Shown: positions 14,301 to 25,130, counted from the first letter of the stretch. The stretch: DNA of 64,000 nucleotides from Owenia fusiformis (GCA_903813345.2 CAIIXF020000001.1:30741915-30805914), one strand, 5' to 3'. A program made the numbers and translations. The notes: generated from the letters alone by a model not told the origin.

Positions 14301-17300
14301 AAAATAATCAGTTCGAAGATTTTCATACTAAGAATCATCCCTGAAAATTTGAAATTGATCCGTCAAATGGTTATCCTGAAAATGAGTAGACAAAAATGAA
14401 GGGCCATTCTCTAGGGCCATATTCCTACTCAAACTGTTTAGTGCAATAGTAGAATGACAAATATTGTTGGAAAGGTGTGAAATTATCTTTTAAATTTCAA
14501 AATGATTCAAGATATCTGATCAAATATGAAAGAACAAAAGCGCAATTTGAGATTTAACCAATTAGCCTTAAAAGCATAAAATAATATTTTACATACCTTG
14601 AGGTGTGCTGGAGTAGACTTTACCAAGGAACCACACTGGAGTTTCATAACTATAATTTGTTTTAATTTTGACTGCCCAGCCTACAAAGAAATTAATTCAT
14701 AATTTACAGACTCTAAATGAAGGACACACAGCCATGTGCTCACACAGTGTAAAACCTTTCCTGACTTTCAACCAATGATATATAGTACTTTGAGAAACTT
14801 AGATAGCACAGTTTGTGACCTAGATTGATGACCTTAGAGCTTGAAAATTTTACTTTTTCAGAGCTTGGTAGGTCCTATGTGATTAAGCTGACAAAAATTT
14901 GAATCCAAAAAATCAACTTTTTGACCTTTCGAAGTTCAAGTAAAGGTCAAATCTTAAATCTAAGGTCAGATTTGAACTCATGAGAACTCATAGATGATAT
15001 TTGAAAAAATGGTCAAATTGAAGCAAGTTGTAAAACATGTAAAATAACCTATTTTTATCGTTTTTTGACATCAAATATCTCAAAAACACTAAAATTTAAT
15101 GCTGAGTGACAAATATTGAGCAATTTGTAGAGAATGCTTAAATCTAGTTACAATTTAATTCATCGTCACAAATGGTTACAAATTACAAAAGTGTTACAGA
15201 CGCAGATTGCCAACATTGGAAAGACAATCACAATAATCACCTTTTGATGGTAAAATAACTAGAAACAGCAACTCCCTTATCAAATCACTCATATTTTGAA
15301 CATGAAACATTACATTTTTCATATAAAATGGTGGTCATTTTGAACTCAGCAGCCATCTTAAACATTCCTTCTTAAGCAGAGTCTCATACCACTCATGCAT
15401 CAGCAACAGGAAATAAGTCAACCCCCCCACTCTCTCTAGAGAAAGGGAGGGGGTCACTGACTCCCAGTTGAATCAACATAAAAATTTTAACCTAATGTGT
15501 CAACTCAGGTATGTGAGTTATCAAAGATTACAGATTGTATTATCTGTACCAATAACTCAAATGCGAATAGGTAGTCACTAGTTTCACCACCAGATGGCTC
15601 ATTCAGGTCAGATAGCATGGCAGGTATAGTAGAAAGTTCCCTTTAACTTGAATATTCATCAGTTTAAGGTGTTCAATTTTCATACAGCCCTTGTGTTTCT
15701 GACAGTTATGCAAATTAACCTTGAACATTCATCAGTTTAAGTGGTTCAATTTTCATACAGCCCTTATGTATCTGACAGTTATGCAAATTCTCGAAATCGT
15801 TATTCCCTCTTCAAAAGAGAAGACGCGAAAATCTTTCCTTATAAGGGCAAAATATTTCCCATGATGCAGTTCGCGGAGGAACAAATTTATACTTCCTTAT
15901 TTTCCCTCATAGGTTTAACAAGGGGATTTTCACACCTATGTTTCAAACGATATATTCGTTCATATTCCCGTACGAGAGTACAGAAAAAATTATTAGAAAC
16001 GATTGATCTCTCATCAATCTTAATAGAACAGCTATTTTTTTCATTGTATTAATTCATAGCGTGGTGAAAACCAGGATTGAAAAGTGAGAAAATATTCCGG
16101 AAGAGAAGGTCACGTGATCAGTAGACTAGTCGCCATATTGGAAAAAACAATTCCATTCGACTTTCAATACTTTCATGCCAATCTTACCGCACTACAAACT
16201 GCAACATCGATGCAACAACTGAATAAAAGTATTCATCTTCAAATTACATTATAGAGTTACGTTGAAAACCCACAAACAACTGAGCAGTAGACCAAAGAAG
16301 ACGCGTCGCAATTATCGAGGTCAATCTGTTCAGTGGTCCGAAAGCAAATCTATAGTACTCGTTTCCGAATTTTGTTGTTCATTGTACAATCTTTTATTGA
16401 TTAAACTTGGTATACTGACTATTAAAGCAATGACAAAGAAGAATACTTACGATGGTGTCATTGTTTTATTTAGCGTGCGGGTGTGAAAACAAAATTGAGT
16501 AATTAGTTTGATTTAGAACTTTCGTGTCACGCAAATAGCTACGCGAAATGCATAGTGGGAAAATATTGACCAATCAAATTTTGTCCTTTTTGAGTGCTTT
16601 TTCAGTGCATATTTGCAAACGTTCTGATTCAAAGAGCGAACCGCGAAAAGGAGAATTAAAATATGTCCAGAAAAATAAAATGTTATCTGTTCAATACAAG
16701 AACAGATATTTCACTTTTTTGTGATTATATAACATGAGGTCTATGCCTGCTTTTCTGCATGTACAATATGAAACATGAGGTCTATGCCTGCTTTTCTGCA
16801 TGTACAATATGAAAAGGCTCAAAAATATATAAAATATTGCTCAAAAATGGAGCTTTATTAGTATAATAATAGATGAATATTGAATATGTTTTCAATATAA
16901 TACTGCACTGTGGTCTTTTGATTGCTTATTTTTAGGTTTTATTGATGGAAAAAAGTGCAGCGGATTATGACCTTGCATTAATGTTACACGTTTTGTTTCG
17001 GTAACAAAATGTCGGAACGTCGAAGGTACGATTTTTCTTTTTTCCTTACTTCACGCATTGTAGGCAGAATCAGACATTTTTTTCACAAAAATGTGTATCA
17101 GTATCATATGTTTTAGAAAATGTACATGTTTGCGAAAAAATAGCTCAGAAGACAACAGAATCGTTGATTTAATTCCTCAATTAAGTTACAGAAACGGTAT
17201 GGGTTAAAAGTGCAGATCTTAACTGTTTTTTGAAATACCGTTTCTGAAACTTAAGTAAGGAATTAAATCAATGATTCTGTTGTCTTCTGAACTATCTGTT

Positions 17301-17934
17301 CGCAAATATGTACATTTTCTGAAACAGAATACGTTTGTGATAAAAATGTCATAGGAATACTGATATACGTTTGTGATAAAAATGTCATAGGAATTCTGCC
17401 TACAACGTGTGAAATAAGGAAAAAGAAAAATCGTACCGTCAACATTCCGACATTTTGTTACCGAAAGTAGTAGAGCCCATGGCGTTATCGAGTGGATCAC
17501 CCGTGAACTAGATAAACAAAAAATATACCATATTTCATATTGTTCCACATTGACAACAATTTTGTTTTGACTTTATCCTTTTGCTCTGGTTCATCTTTGC
17601 TTGATATAAATCCTGGCAATGTCTTTAGCTCTGATTGTGAATTCTTTTTTATTGATATTTTTGGTTTCGTTTTACTTTTAGAACCATATCCATTTGGCGC
17701 TGGGTCGATGTGAGGGGTCAATGTTTTCTTGTCTGATTCTTCCTCTGACAGGGAAACAGTTGTGTGAGACCCATGACAATTATGTTTGCCATTTTCTGTT
17801 TTTTGTTCCAAATCATAATGCATTGAGGGTAAACTGTGAAATCCGGTTTCAAAACCATGTTCAATTTCACCAAAATGATCAACTTCTGACCAAGATCCTA
17901 AGGAAAATTCATCATCGTTGGCTGCCGCACACAT
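8307..17934 (-). CDS. ATG4: cysteine protease ATG4 (ATG4C/D-like), complete
   Basis: ATG4 proteases cut the C-terminus of ATG8/LC3/GABARAP before lipidation and later remove the lipid. Nine exons on the minus strand: 17529-17934, 14597-14680, 11993-12202, 10929-11115, 10649-10725, 10149-10424, 9397-9473, 8987-9106 and 8307-8507. They sum to 1638 bp, giving 545 aa in frame with GT-AG introns. Peptidase C54 landmarks: WNNMKYGW spanning exons 1-2, WFLGKVY, then [14 protein letters not shown] with catalytic Cys about 213, [13 protein letters not shown], and YLDPH with catalytic Asp 421 and His 423. The last residues (DFVFLS) carry an F-x-x-L pattern like the C-terminal LC3-interacting motif of other ATG4s. 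The first 120 or so residues are acidic and low in complexity, longer than in human ATG4C (458 aa), closer to ATG4D. The start is the ATG of exon 1, after AGAAG. Whether it is the C or D paralogue is not resolved; many invertebrates have one combined gene. Confidence 0.95.
9474..10148 (-). other. ATG4 intron 6, possible hAT-like end at about 9788
   Basis: CAGGGTTCTCCCCAGG at about 9786 resembles a hAT-type terminus, followed by a C-run and GACTCCGGAG-like words up to 10080. I could not find a matching opposite end. The rest of the intron is unremarkable. Confidence 0.25.
11400..11541 (-). repeat. palindrome module A (CCTCCCA flank)
   Basis: Arms GGGTATATCCTGAGGGATAT and ATATTTCCTGAGGGATATAC face each other around a GAGGGACTGAAGGGAC centre. 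Read on the minus strand, the outer flank gives AAAACCTCCCAGTATATAAC followed by CCTTATATAG. Modules at 30676-30830 and 31595-31775 have the same flank next to different palindromes. It lies in ATG4 intron 3. Confidence 0.6.
11545..11886. mobile_element. inverted-repeat element, 342 bp
   Basis: TGTATCTCATACTTGAATGG at the left pairs with the right-hand CCACTCAAGTATGAGATACA, with a further imperfect stretch inward. The interior contains two CTGGAGTGGGA words. It lies between module A and ATG4 exon 3. No coding capacity. Confidence 0.6.
12239..13190. mobile_element. GGCCATTTT/GGAC-tailed repeat R1, copy a
   Basis: A 0.95 kb repeat starts near ACCAGAACAACGGCAACGCC and contains several GGCGGCCATTTTGAAAA-like subrepeats. 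It ends in a (GGAC)n run followed by CTCCGAACTTCGTTCGATGG. Subterminal ATCCCATCGAAC occurs at both ends in inverted orientation. Copy b at 33972-35015 is very similar throughout. The element begins only 36 bp upstream (minus strand) of ATG4 exon 3. Class unknown; no transposase seen. Confidence 0.8.
13087..13149 (+). repeat. (GGAC)n microsatellite
   Basis: An imperfect GGAC/GTAC tetranucleotide run inside R1 copy a. The same run is present at the same place in copies at 34905-34975 and 41664-41732, so it belongs to the element and not to the locus. Confidence 0.9.
13191..14596 (-). other. ATG4 intron 2, left part
   Basis: AACTAGAAAAACAGCAACTC at about 13203 matches the CTAGA-GCAACTC end motif of elements at 15259, 24270 and 40221, so a degraded relative probably starts here. 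Two direct copies of TGGGTGATCCTATATACT lie at about 14115 and 14168. No exon was recognised. Confidence 0.45.
15257..15420 (+). repeat. truncated R1-type repeat
   Basis: It starts AACTAGAAACAGCAACTCCC and soon contains GGTGGTCATTTTGAA and GCAGCCATCTT, the words typical of R1 elements. It is followed by a small C/G palindrome (ACCCCCCCACTCTC with its inverse) at 15420-15452. The far end is not recognisable. Confidence 0.45.
15645..15790 (+). repeat. tandem duplication, two units of about 78 bp
   Basis: CATCAGTTTAAG, TTCAATTTTCATACAGCCCT and CTGACAGTTATGCAAATT each occur twice at matching spacing (units starting about 15655 and 15730). A few substitutions separate the copies. Between here and 16996 only a further 41-bp duplication is seen. 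Confidence 0.8.
16731..16812 (+). repeat. tandem duplication, two units of about 41 bp
   Basis: AACATGAGGTCTATGCCTGC and the following CTTTTCTGCATGTACAATAT appear twice back to back with no differences I can see. It lies in ATG4 intron 1. Confidence 0.9.
16996..17467. mobile_element. long hairpin (foldback) in ATG4 intron 1
   Basis: The left arm starts TTTCGGTAACAAAATGTCGG and the right arm ends CCGACATTTTGTTACCGAAA. Arms of roughly 200 bp pair across nearly the whole length, including AGACAACAGAATCGTTGATT with its inverse. The right arm has an extra internal duplication (ATACGTTTGTGATAAAAATG twice). It starts 61 bp inside intron 1, so the pre-mRNA would carry a long double-stranded stem. 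A MITE or foldback origin is inferred. Confidence 0.75.
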
Positions 17935-18800
17935 CTTCTCTACCCTTTATCAATACAATGGATCCCTAGATGACCTACAGGTGAGGTCATGTCCTGAATT
18001 GTTTTTAATTTCTGCAAGCGGAAAGAAATTTAGAATCTGGTTTGTGAAGTACGTCATGGAGTTTTGTGTAGGTGGCATCTAAATGAACAACTGTATTTTA
18101 CTAAACGAAATTAACAAATCCCACAAATCGGATTTTTGAATCAATACTAAGTTAACTGCATTTGACTCTGATAAAGTATGTTATCATATTCGCATCAAAA
18201 TAAATACAATAAGTAATTTTGATATGCAGATGTTTGCATATAGGTCAAGGGTAAAGTAAAAAGTCACTTTCTAGATTTAGCTAATACAGGGTGTTCCCAA
18301 AAATGAAACTCAGAGACATAAATGTCTCTGAACAAACTATATTAATTATTACCCGCGAACTATAACTAGGCCTACCAGAGGCCTAGTTCCAAGTCTCGTG
18401 TGAAATACAAACTGCACATCTCATTTTCAATTCAAGTTTTCTCAACATTTCTCGCGAGGATCTTTTTTTAGTCTATCACTTAGGCTATAGCCCCCCCCCC
18501 CCTTTATATTTTGAAACTAGCTATAAATAATTTTTGAGAAAAATAATTTTGAAATTCAAGAAGATTATCGCGATTTTTGTAATGCCAATTGATAGTTTCT
18601 GAGCTGAATAACGCTGACACAATAGATACGTAAACTTAGTTTACCCCCGGGGTTACCCTTACAAGATCGAGGTGATAAAACACTTCAATACACCTTTTAA
18701 TTTGCTAATTCTGCTCGTAGGGATAATTTTCTACGAATTTTTAAATTGATTCCCGCTTTTTATTATTTCCAGAAATGATTTCCTTTAAATGAAGCAATAT
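17935..18800. promoter_or_regulatory. ATG4 5' flank
   Basis: Region upstream of the ATG4 start. TACAGGGTGTTCCCAAAAAT at about 18288 resembles a Tc1/mariner terminus, but no partner end is seen. A run of about 13 C residues lies near 18491. A promoter is expected here from gene position, with no clear core motif. Confidence 0.35.
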
Positions 18801-19623
18801 CACAGGCTGGTATCGAAATATTTGTCCGCTGTGACGGAGCATGCTATTTTTCATAAAAACACTAAGAATACTTCACGATTTATTTTTTTACTCATATGTT
18901 TCGTTATACCATACAAAATTACTTACTCCATGCAATCGATATATCATTTGCGGGTAACTTTCACTTCTGTTTGAAGTTCAATTACGCTGGGAAGAAAAGC
19001 TATTGAAAATGGCGCCGGAGTATCATACTTCAAAATGTGCCATTTCTTGTTTAACTTTCTAATGGCAAGATATAGTGACACGATAATATTTACACATGGT
19101 TTTAGCATAACTATGAAGGTATAAATGAGATGTTGGTCTTTTTAATTCTTTTATAAAAAATAATGTTTAATTTTTTTGTCCGCTGTGACGGAGCAGTTGC
19201 AAATGTGAACTGTGAAAATGCTCCGTCACAGCGGACAAAAAATATTAATATTATTTTTTATTAAAATATCTGAAAAGACCCAATGCATTAATATCTCATT
19301 AATATATTCAGAGTTATGCTTAAAACATATGTTAATATTATCGTGACACTATATCATGCCATTAAAAAGTTAAAAAAGAAATGGTACATTTTAGAGTTTG
19401 ATACTCTGGCGCCGTTTTCAATAGATTTAACTCCTAGCGTTATTGGACTTCAAACAGAAGTGAAGGTTACACGCAAATGATATATCCATTGCATGGAGTA
19501 AGTAATTACCTTTGATATAACGAAACATATGAGTTAAAAAATAAATCGTGAAGCATTCTTAGTGTTTTTATGAAAAATAGCATGCTCCGTCACAGCGGAC
19601 AAATCTTTCGATACCAGCCTGTG
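18801..19623. mobile_element. palindromic foldback element, copy 1 (823 bp)
   Basis: It begins CACAGGCTGGTATCGAAATA and ends with the near-perfect inverse. The arms are about 380 bp, each carrying GTCCGCTGTGACGGAGCA near both its outer and inner end, around a short centre. AATAT is duplicated at 18796-18800 and 19624-19628, a 5-bp target-site duplication. No protein is encoded. Copy 2 is at 60773-61610. Confidence 0.9.
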
Positions 19624-19631
19624 AATATAAC

Positions 19632-20206
19632 CCTATATCACACCAAACTAGTTCTCACTACGTTCTCGAAGACAGTCTTAAACTGTGCACGAACGGATTT
19701 GACGTACTAAGAACCCCAAAAGAACCGTTTTGGGATCTGTTTACAAACTTCATGAAGACTAGAACGAGTAGGTCCTCCAGCACTTAGAGAATGCTCAAAA
19801 TTTTCTGGTGATCGTCAAAACGTTGCCGAATCGGTTTTAAACTGTGTGCGAACTGAATGAACGTAGCTACAACGTTCTACTGCCTGTTTACGAACTTCAT
19901 GGATTTCCCGTACGGAGTATGTGATTTAAAATTTGAATCGATTCAAAATTCGATGGCGACCATACCGTTCTGTAATCAGGTCATGGTGACCTTCTAGACT
20001 AAGGGACGGTTTATCTGACTACGTTTCACATCGACGTGGTGCGACCTGAGCGAACTGCGAATGAGATGGACGTATTGAAGACTGTTTATGAACGAAGTAG
20101 CTAATTATTTTAGACATATATCCCGACTGCAGCCAGGTTGAGCCCGTTTTGCGACATTTTCGTAGGACTGGCAGGAACGGGTAAGAACTAGTTTGGTGTG
20201 ATAGGG
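19632..20206. mobile_element. TIR element, 575 bp
   Basis: The left end CTATATCACACCAAACTAG pairs with the right end CTAGTTTGGTGTGATAG. The interior contains several GAAC/GTTC and ACGTT words but no transposase. It lies directly beside foldback copy 1, separated by only a few bases including that element's target duplication. Confidence 0.7.
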
Positions 20207-20715
20207 GGGTAATTAAACTCAGTTTCCTTAAAAACATTCTCGAGAGAAAGCTCATAAAACTCTTGTCACTCAGTATTCAATGAAATCAGCAAAACAACAT
20301 ATGAAAAAACTAGAAAAATCCTTGGACGCGCGCGTTTTTTACAAATTAACTTTACGCATTCATGCTAGATATAAACGTTACAACGTTGGTTGAGATGTTC
20401 TCAAGACTTGGGATAGGCCCTGCGATTGTGGATTAAAAGTATCGAACAAATATTTGAGGCACAATGTACATTTAAATCAAATAGTGGATGGACGGATAAC
20501 AACATAGTGTACACTCACATTACTATGCAATTTTTGGCTTTAATTACTGTTTATTTTGATTTATTTAGAGATTCACGCATGATCAGCAGATAATTATCGG
20601 GACGTCATTTTTTTACTGTAAACACCGTATATGACCTACGCGCATATTCAAACGGCTATATCTTTTATATGTAAATGACATGGGTACACTGCGCAAAAAT
20701 CTCGAAAATAACTGA
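20207..20715. other. spacer, nothing recognised
   Basis: AT-rich, containing one CG-rich patch (GGACGCGCGCG near 20325). No gene or repeat was identified. Confidence 0.5.
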
Positions 20716-21345
20716 AAAGGATTGGTATCGATATGGTGAACTTTTGAACACACGTTTCTCTAAACCAGTCATAATTTGAAAAAAATATACTTTTCCGTAT
20801 ATTGTTTTAGAAAACACACCAGACACTTCTTTTGTTCTTGGTATGATATATTCGGAATGAAATGAAACATCTTGAAACATCTTTCCGAACCTTATTGGAA
20901 CAAAACGACATAAACACAACGTGTTTAGGTCTCTCAATAGTGAAATTGTACAAAGAAAATTTTTGTTGATTTTAAAAGAGTATCTTGTTAATGAAATAAA
21001 AGGTTTATCTTAATCTTTATCTATTTTGGGGGGTTTTGTTTTAATTTTTTGAATACTTTTTCTTAAATCAACCAAAATTTCCTTTGTATAACTATAATAT
21101 TGAGAGGTCTGAGAAAATGTTGTATATGCTATTTTGTCCCAACAAGGTAACAATTGTAATAAAAGAACAAAAAATGTTAACAAAAACAGTTATATGAAAT
21201 ATATATAAATAATTTTCGCATTAAATTGTTGTCAATCAGTCAACATTATATAAAGGACCATGTTTTTTTTACAGAATGTTTTCAATAATTGGTTTAAAAG
21301 AAAAGCATTGTTTAATTCAGTTCACCATATCGATACCCATCCTTT
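20716..21345. mobile_element. MITE, AAAGGATTGG family, copy 3 (630 bp)
   Basis: Begins AAAGGATTGGTATCGATAT and ends ATCGATACCCATCCTTT. Inside it shares the AATATTGAGAGGTCT and TTAACAAAAACAGTTATATG words with copy 1. Non-autonomous. Confidence 0.75.
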
Positions 21346-22149
21346 AAGTCATGACATAGTAAATGAATGATAAAAACATATTTTCAAACTTAGCATCATG
21401 GGGACTTTAAAATAAGGAGAAAAGTGAAGACTGCACATTTTCTCAACATACAAAAAATCCTTAAAGCCTATTATTTGCATTCTGATACTCATAGCATCTT
21501 TCTGTTTCACCTGACTGAGGAGAAATGAGATGTCATGGTTTATCATGATTGTACGTATTATTTGTAATTAATAAATAGACCATTCTGGAAAAAGAATAAA
21601 TATGACACAAAATGGGTCGGCGACCCATTCTGTGACTCGGTATTATGGCATTCGGTATAACGTCTTTCGGTATAATGCGCGTCGGTATGATGTGTTTCGG
21701 TATAATGCGCAGACCCCGATTTCTCATTCCCTGAACATTATTTTGATTCAATTCTGCTAGTTAAAGAAATGGAACTTGAATTCAACATTTGAACAAGCAA
21801 CAAAAATCTATGTACGTTAAATCATTTCGCTTTCGTTTACCTGAATTAATCTAACTTTCACTTTGTTTGTCACATCAAGTGTAGACGTTATATGTTTTAC
21901 AAAAAGTACGGGGTACATAGTATTGATACAAAAGCTACACTTTTAATGCTAAAATTCAAATACTGGAAAATAAGTGATTATTTTCCAATCACTTTTTTTC
22001 GCAGAGTCAAAGTTTACTACAATAACCACAAAATCCGAGTACTAAATGATATTTACTATAAAATTATATACCATCGGAAAGATAATTAAATTTACAAGGT
22101 AAGATAGTCTATGTATTACATACTAGTATGTCCATTGACAAAGTCACAC
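21346..22149. other. spacer
   Basis: No gene seen. It holds a small array of CGGTATAATG-type words at 21637-21711 (listed separately). Confidence 0.5.
21637..21711 (+). repeat. about 15-bp repeat array, 5 copies
   Basis: TCGGTATAATG or a near variant occurs five times at a spacing of 15-16 bases, with different tails (GCATT, ACGTC, GCGCG, ATGTG, GCGC). A minus-strand frame through it reads IIP at regular intervals but has no other support as a protein. Confidence 0.75.
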
Positions 22150-22300
22150 TTCTCTTTGGGACCACAGGTGCTCCCTGGGTAATAAGAGCAAGGGGCCGAC
22201 ATGCAAACAGATAAATCAATCATGATTTCTTTAATTGCAGGAGGGCCCCACTATCTCATTACCCATGCAGGGAGCATCTGTGGGGACAACAGTGGTATAT
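22150..22300. mobile_element. short inverted-repeat element, about 150 bp
   Basis: CCACAGGTGCTCCCTGGGTA on the left pairs with TACCCATGCAGGGAGC and ATCTGTGG on the right, and GGGGCC with GGGCCCC inside. The arms are about 45 bp around a 50-bp centre. The shape is that of a small MITE; no tRNA-like promoter boxes were recognised. Confidence 0.6.
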
Positions 22301-23077
22301 TTGTGAATTCCCGATTAATGCCATAACTTTGTATATCAAGAGGTGGCTCGACAACTGTTTAGTATTTTTGGCATGTTGATCCTCCTATAGATAAGTCATT
22401 CATTGACTATTCTTAAAATATGGGACCACTTTATTTTTGAATTATTTTTGAACAAAATATTGGAGTTTCAAAAAGTTATGACAACTTTTGTCATTTATTC
22501 ATGTTTTTGCGAATGTAACCAAAGATATTACAATCAATTCCCAAGAGCGTATGCTATACCGTATCGAACTTACTGTAAACATAATCTTCGTTTCTGTATG
22601 ATAAAGTCACCATTTATCATGAAATGGTCAATTTTATTCCAAATTAATGTAAACAAATCGACTGATAAATAATGGTGGCCCACACTTGGTGATTACTACA
22701 TATAATACAACCTTTAACTTACAGTTTCATAATGTTTATGACTTATTTGTAGAGATCAAAACTGTTGTCAGTCTATGTGCCCACGACATGTACCTAGATT
22801 ATTTTAGCGATTTTGCATAAAATAATAAAATACAAAAGATCTGTCTTCAATGCAAGCAGGCATAGCATTTAACAGTTACATAGAAGCAAAGGTGACAGAA
22901 CGTACAAAATGTATATTATAAACTTATCATTCCCAAGTGAAAAACAGTGCAATCTGTGGGGGTGTATGTAAAATACTGACCTCTCCGACCACAGGTAGCC
23001 TCAGAGCAGGGTTTTAAAGGAAACTGTAAAAGACCGACCATATCATGCGTAACACTATAATAATACTGCTTTCACAA
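22301..23077. other. spacer, nothing recognised
   Basis: AT-rich sequence with no identifiable gene or repeat. Confidence 0.5.
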
Positions 23078-24107
23078 AGGCAATTCCACGAGGGAAAGTG
23101 TACCCGTGTATATACAATCTACCGCCGAGCAAAGACCCGAAGATGTCTGAAAATGTAGGGGATAAGTTAATAAACTCCTGTTTTATATTGAATTTCTCAA
23201 TATGAGAAATAGATAAAACACAGAATTGTTTGTAACCGATATAATTGTTGTTCCAGGCACTCATGTTTAAAGAATAATGAGTACTTAATGCAATATTTAC
23301 TATCAAATCGCTAAATTCAACTCTAAATATTTTCTAAAATGTCCAAAGTTTACCAGTTATGCTCATTCGATCTCGATATTGAATAAAATACGATATCAGT
23401 AGAAAGCTACTAAAATGAAAAAAGATTGACCAGTAGAGATTAGGAACATGACACATATTCATTTTTATCCATAAACATGGATATTAATTGATTTAAATGC
23501 AATTCATTCGCTCTCAAGTTTGACTAAAATATCAGTACAACGGCTCCTAAAATGAAGAAAGATCATATTCATAATTGATTTAAACGCAATTCCGCGCTTT
23601 TCCTATCCTCCAATGTTGATAGCCTAATTTCTGTTTTGTCAGTCTGGGTCAAAATGTTACAATAGTATTAATAACGAGTAACCCTTCTTATAAAGGCAAT
23701 TAAATCAAGGTTCGAAAACTCCCAAAAGTAACACTAGCACTATTTCATCATCAGCATGTCATAGACTCGACGATATAATCGGATCTCAACAGATTTACTC
23801 AAGTAATGTTCGGATTCTGAGATCATTTACTCAAGATATTTTCGGATCTTTGTAATATTACTCGTCGATCACATCGGGTCCGATGTCCGATAACATCGGA
23901 TCTTTTAGGACAAAGTTTATGTGAAGATTTTGCTGTTCAAAAGTCCTATTTTGACCTAATATTTTGACACTTAATATATTATACATATGACATACATTTA
24001 CAGGCCCAAGTATGTCGTATGTATGGCTCATTGTCAATTAAAGCTAGTATGAATGAGAAAAACGGTAGGTTGTATATACACGGGTACACTTTCCCCTCGT
24101 GAATTCA
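23078..24107. mobile_element. TIR element, about 1.03 kb
   Basis: GGGAAAGTGTACCCGTGTAT at about 23091 pairs with ATACACGGGTACACTTTCCC ending at about 24094; the full arms are about 42 bp. The interior has a degenerate direct duplication (ACTAAAATGAA with flanking words at about 23408 and 23548) and a cluster of CGGATCT words at 23780-23910. No transposase frame. Confidence 0.6.
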
Positions 24108-24266
24108 ATATCTAAAGAGACTATTTTTAACCTCTGAAAATACAGAATTTAACACAAAGCATTTCATTTTCTCACAATAAGAGATATCACATTTTATTGC
24201 ATACATTCATATTCAACCTTGCCTTTAATAATGATGTTTAATTTACACTGGAATGTTAAAGGCCTA

Positions 24267-25130
24267 ACTAGAACAAGAGCAACTCCCCAGAGTAGCATAA
24301 TTATCTCCGAGAAAAAAACAAGGCATTAACATAGGCGAATGATGAACACCAACCATCACTGCCGAACACCATACACAAAAAAGAGTAGAATATTGATATG
24401 CAACCTTCATGCCTTGGTCACATTTGCTCCAATTTTCTCAACGGCACCCGACAGATTGAGTATTTTGTTCAAAATTGAATACAATATTGAACAAAACACT
24501 CAATCGGGCGGGCGCCGGCAGATGGATCGGAGCAAATGTGACCAACGCATTAGTCTGTATACAAGCATTATTATACAAAGCAACAATAAAAAGGAAATTA
24601 TATGATAAAAAATAAAAGCTTGAACAATACATATGATCTAGGATGAATCCAAGTAATTTGGCTGAAATAGGGATTTGCTCAAATTCAAAAGAATATAAAA
24701 TGGGTACAAAATTGACGTTGGTATTGCACTACATATATTAACTACAGGGTGACCATAAATAATGAATATATTTTAACATAGGCGAATGCCGAATGCTGAA
24801 CACCAACCATCGACTGCCAAACGGCATACATAAAAAAGTTGGAGACTAACTTCTGTTGGTGACATAAAAACTTTATCCAACCAGTGCAATACTAAGTGGA
24901 ATATTGATATGCAACCTTTAGTCTGTATACAAAGCAACAATAAAAATGAAATTATATGATAAAAAATAAAAGCGTGAACGATACATATGATCTAGGATGA
25001 ATCCTAGTAATTTGGCTGAAATAGGGATTTGCTCAAATTCAAAAGAATAAAATGGGTACAAAATTTACGTTGGTATTGCACTACATATGTTAACTACAGG
25101 GTGACCATAAATAATGAATATACTGTATTT
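24267..25130 (+). repeat. tandemly duplicated dispersed repeat R2
   Basis: Unit A (about 24318-24772) and unit B (about 24774-25122) share AACATAGGCGAATG, GAACACCAACCATC, GATATGCAACCTT, CTAGGATGAATCC, GGCTGAAATAGGGATTTGCT and CTACAGGGTGACCATAAATA in the same order. Unit A carries the insertion at 24408-24549. The repeat is preceded by CTAGAACAAGAGCAACTCCC. Related pieces lie at 50535-50890 and about 58393-58490. Element class unknown. Confidence 0.75.
24408..24549. mobile_element. MITE of 142 bp, with empty site in the neighbouring unit
   Basis: CTTGGTCACATTTGCTCC at the left pairs with GGAGCAAATGTGACCAA at the right, and TTGTTCAAAATTGAATAC with its inverse inside. Unit B of the duplicated repeat continues straight from GCAACCTT into TAGTCTGTATAC, showing the uninserted sequence. 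Confidence 0.85.

Noticed and set aside
15741-16486. Frames of 103 and 74 codons in ATG4 intron 1
   Set aside because: Weak starts, no recognisable domain, overlapping a local duplication; treated as chance.
17219-17548. 109-codon minus-strand frame next to ATG4 exon 1
   Set aside because: It is the arm of an intronic hairpin running into the donor site, with a duplicated [12 protein letters not shown]-type phrase from a local repeat.
22150-22300. Possible tRNA-derived SINE or small structured RNA
   Set aside because: The paired arms make one long hairpin; no cloverleaf, A/B boxes or tail.
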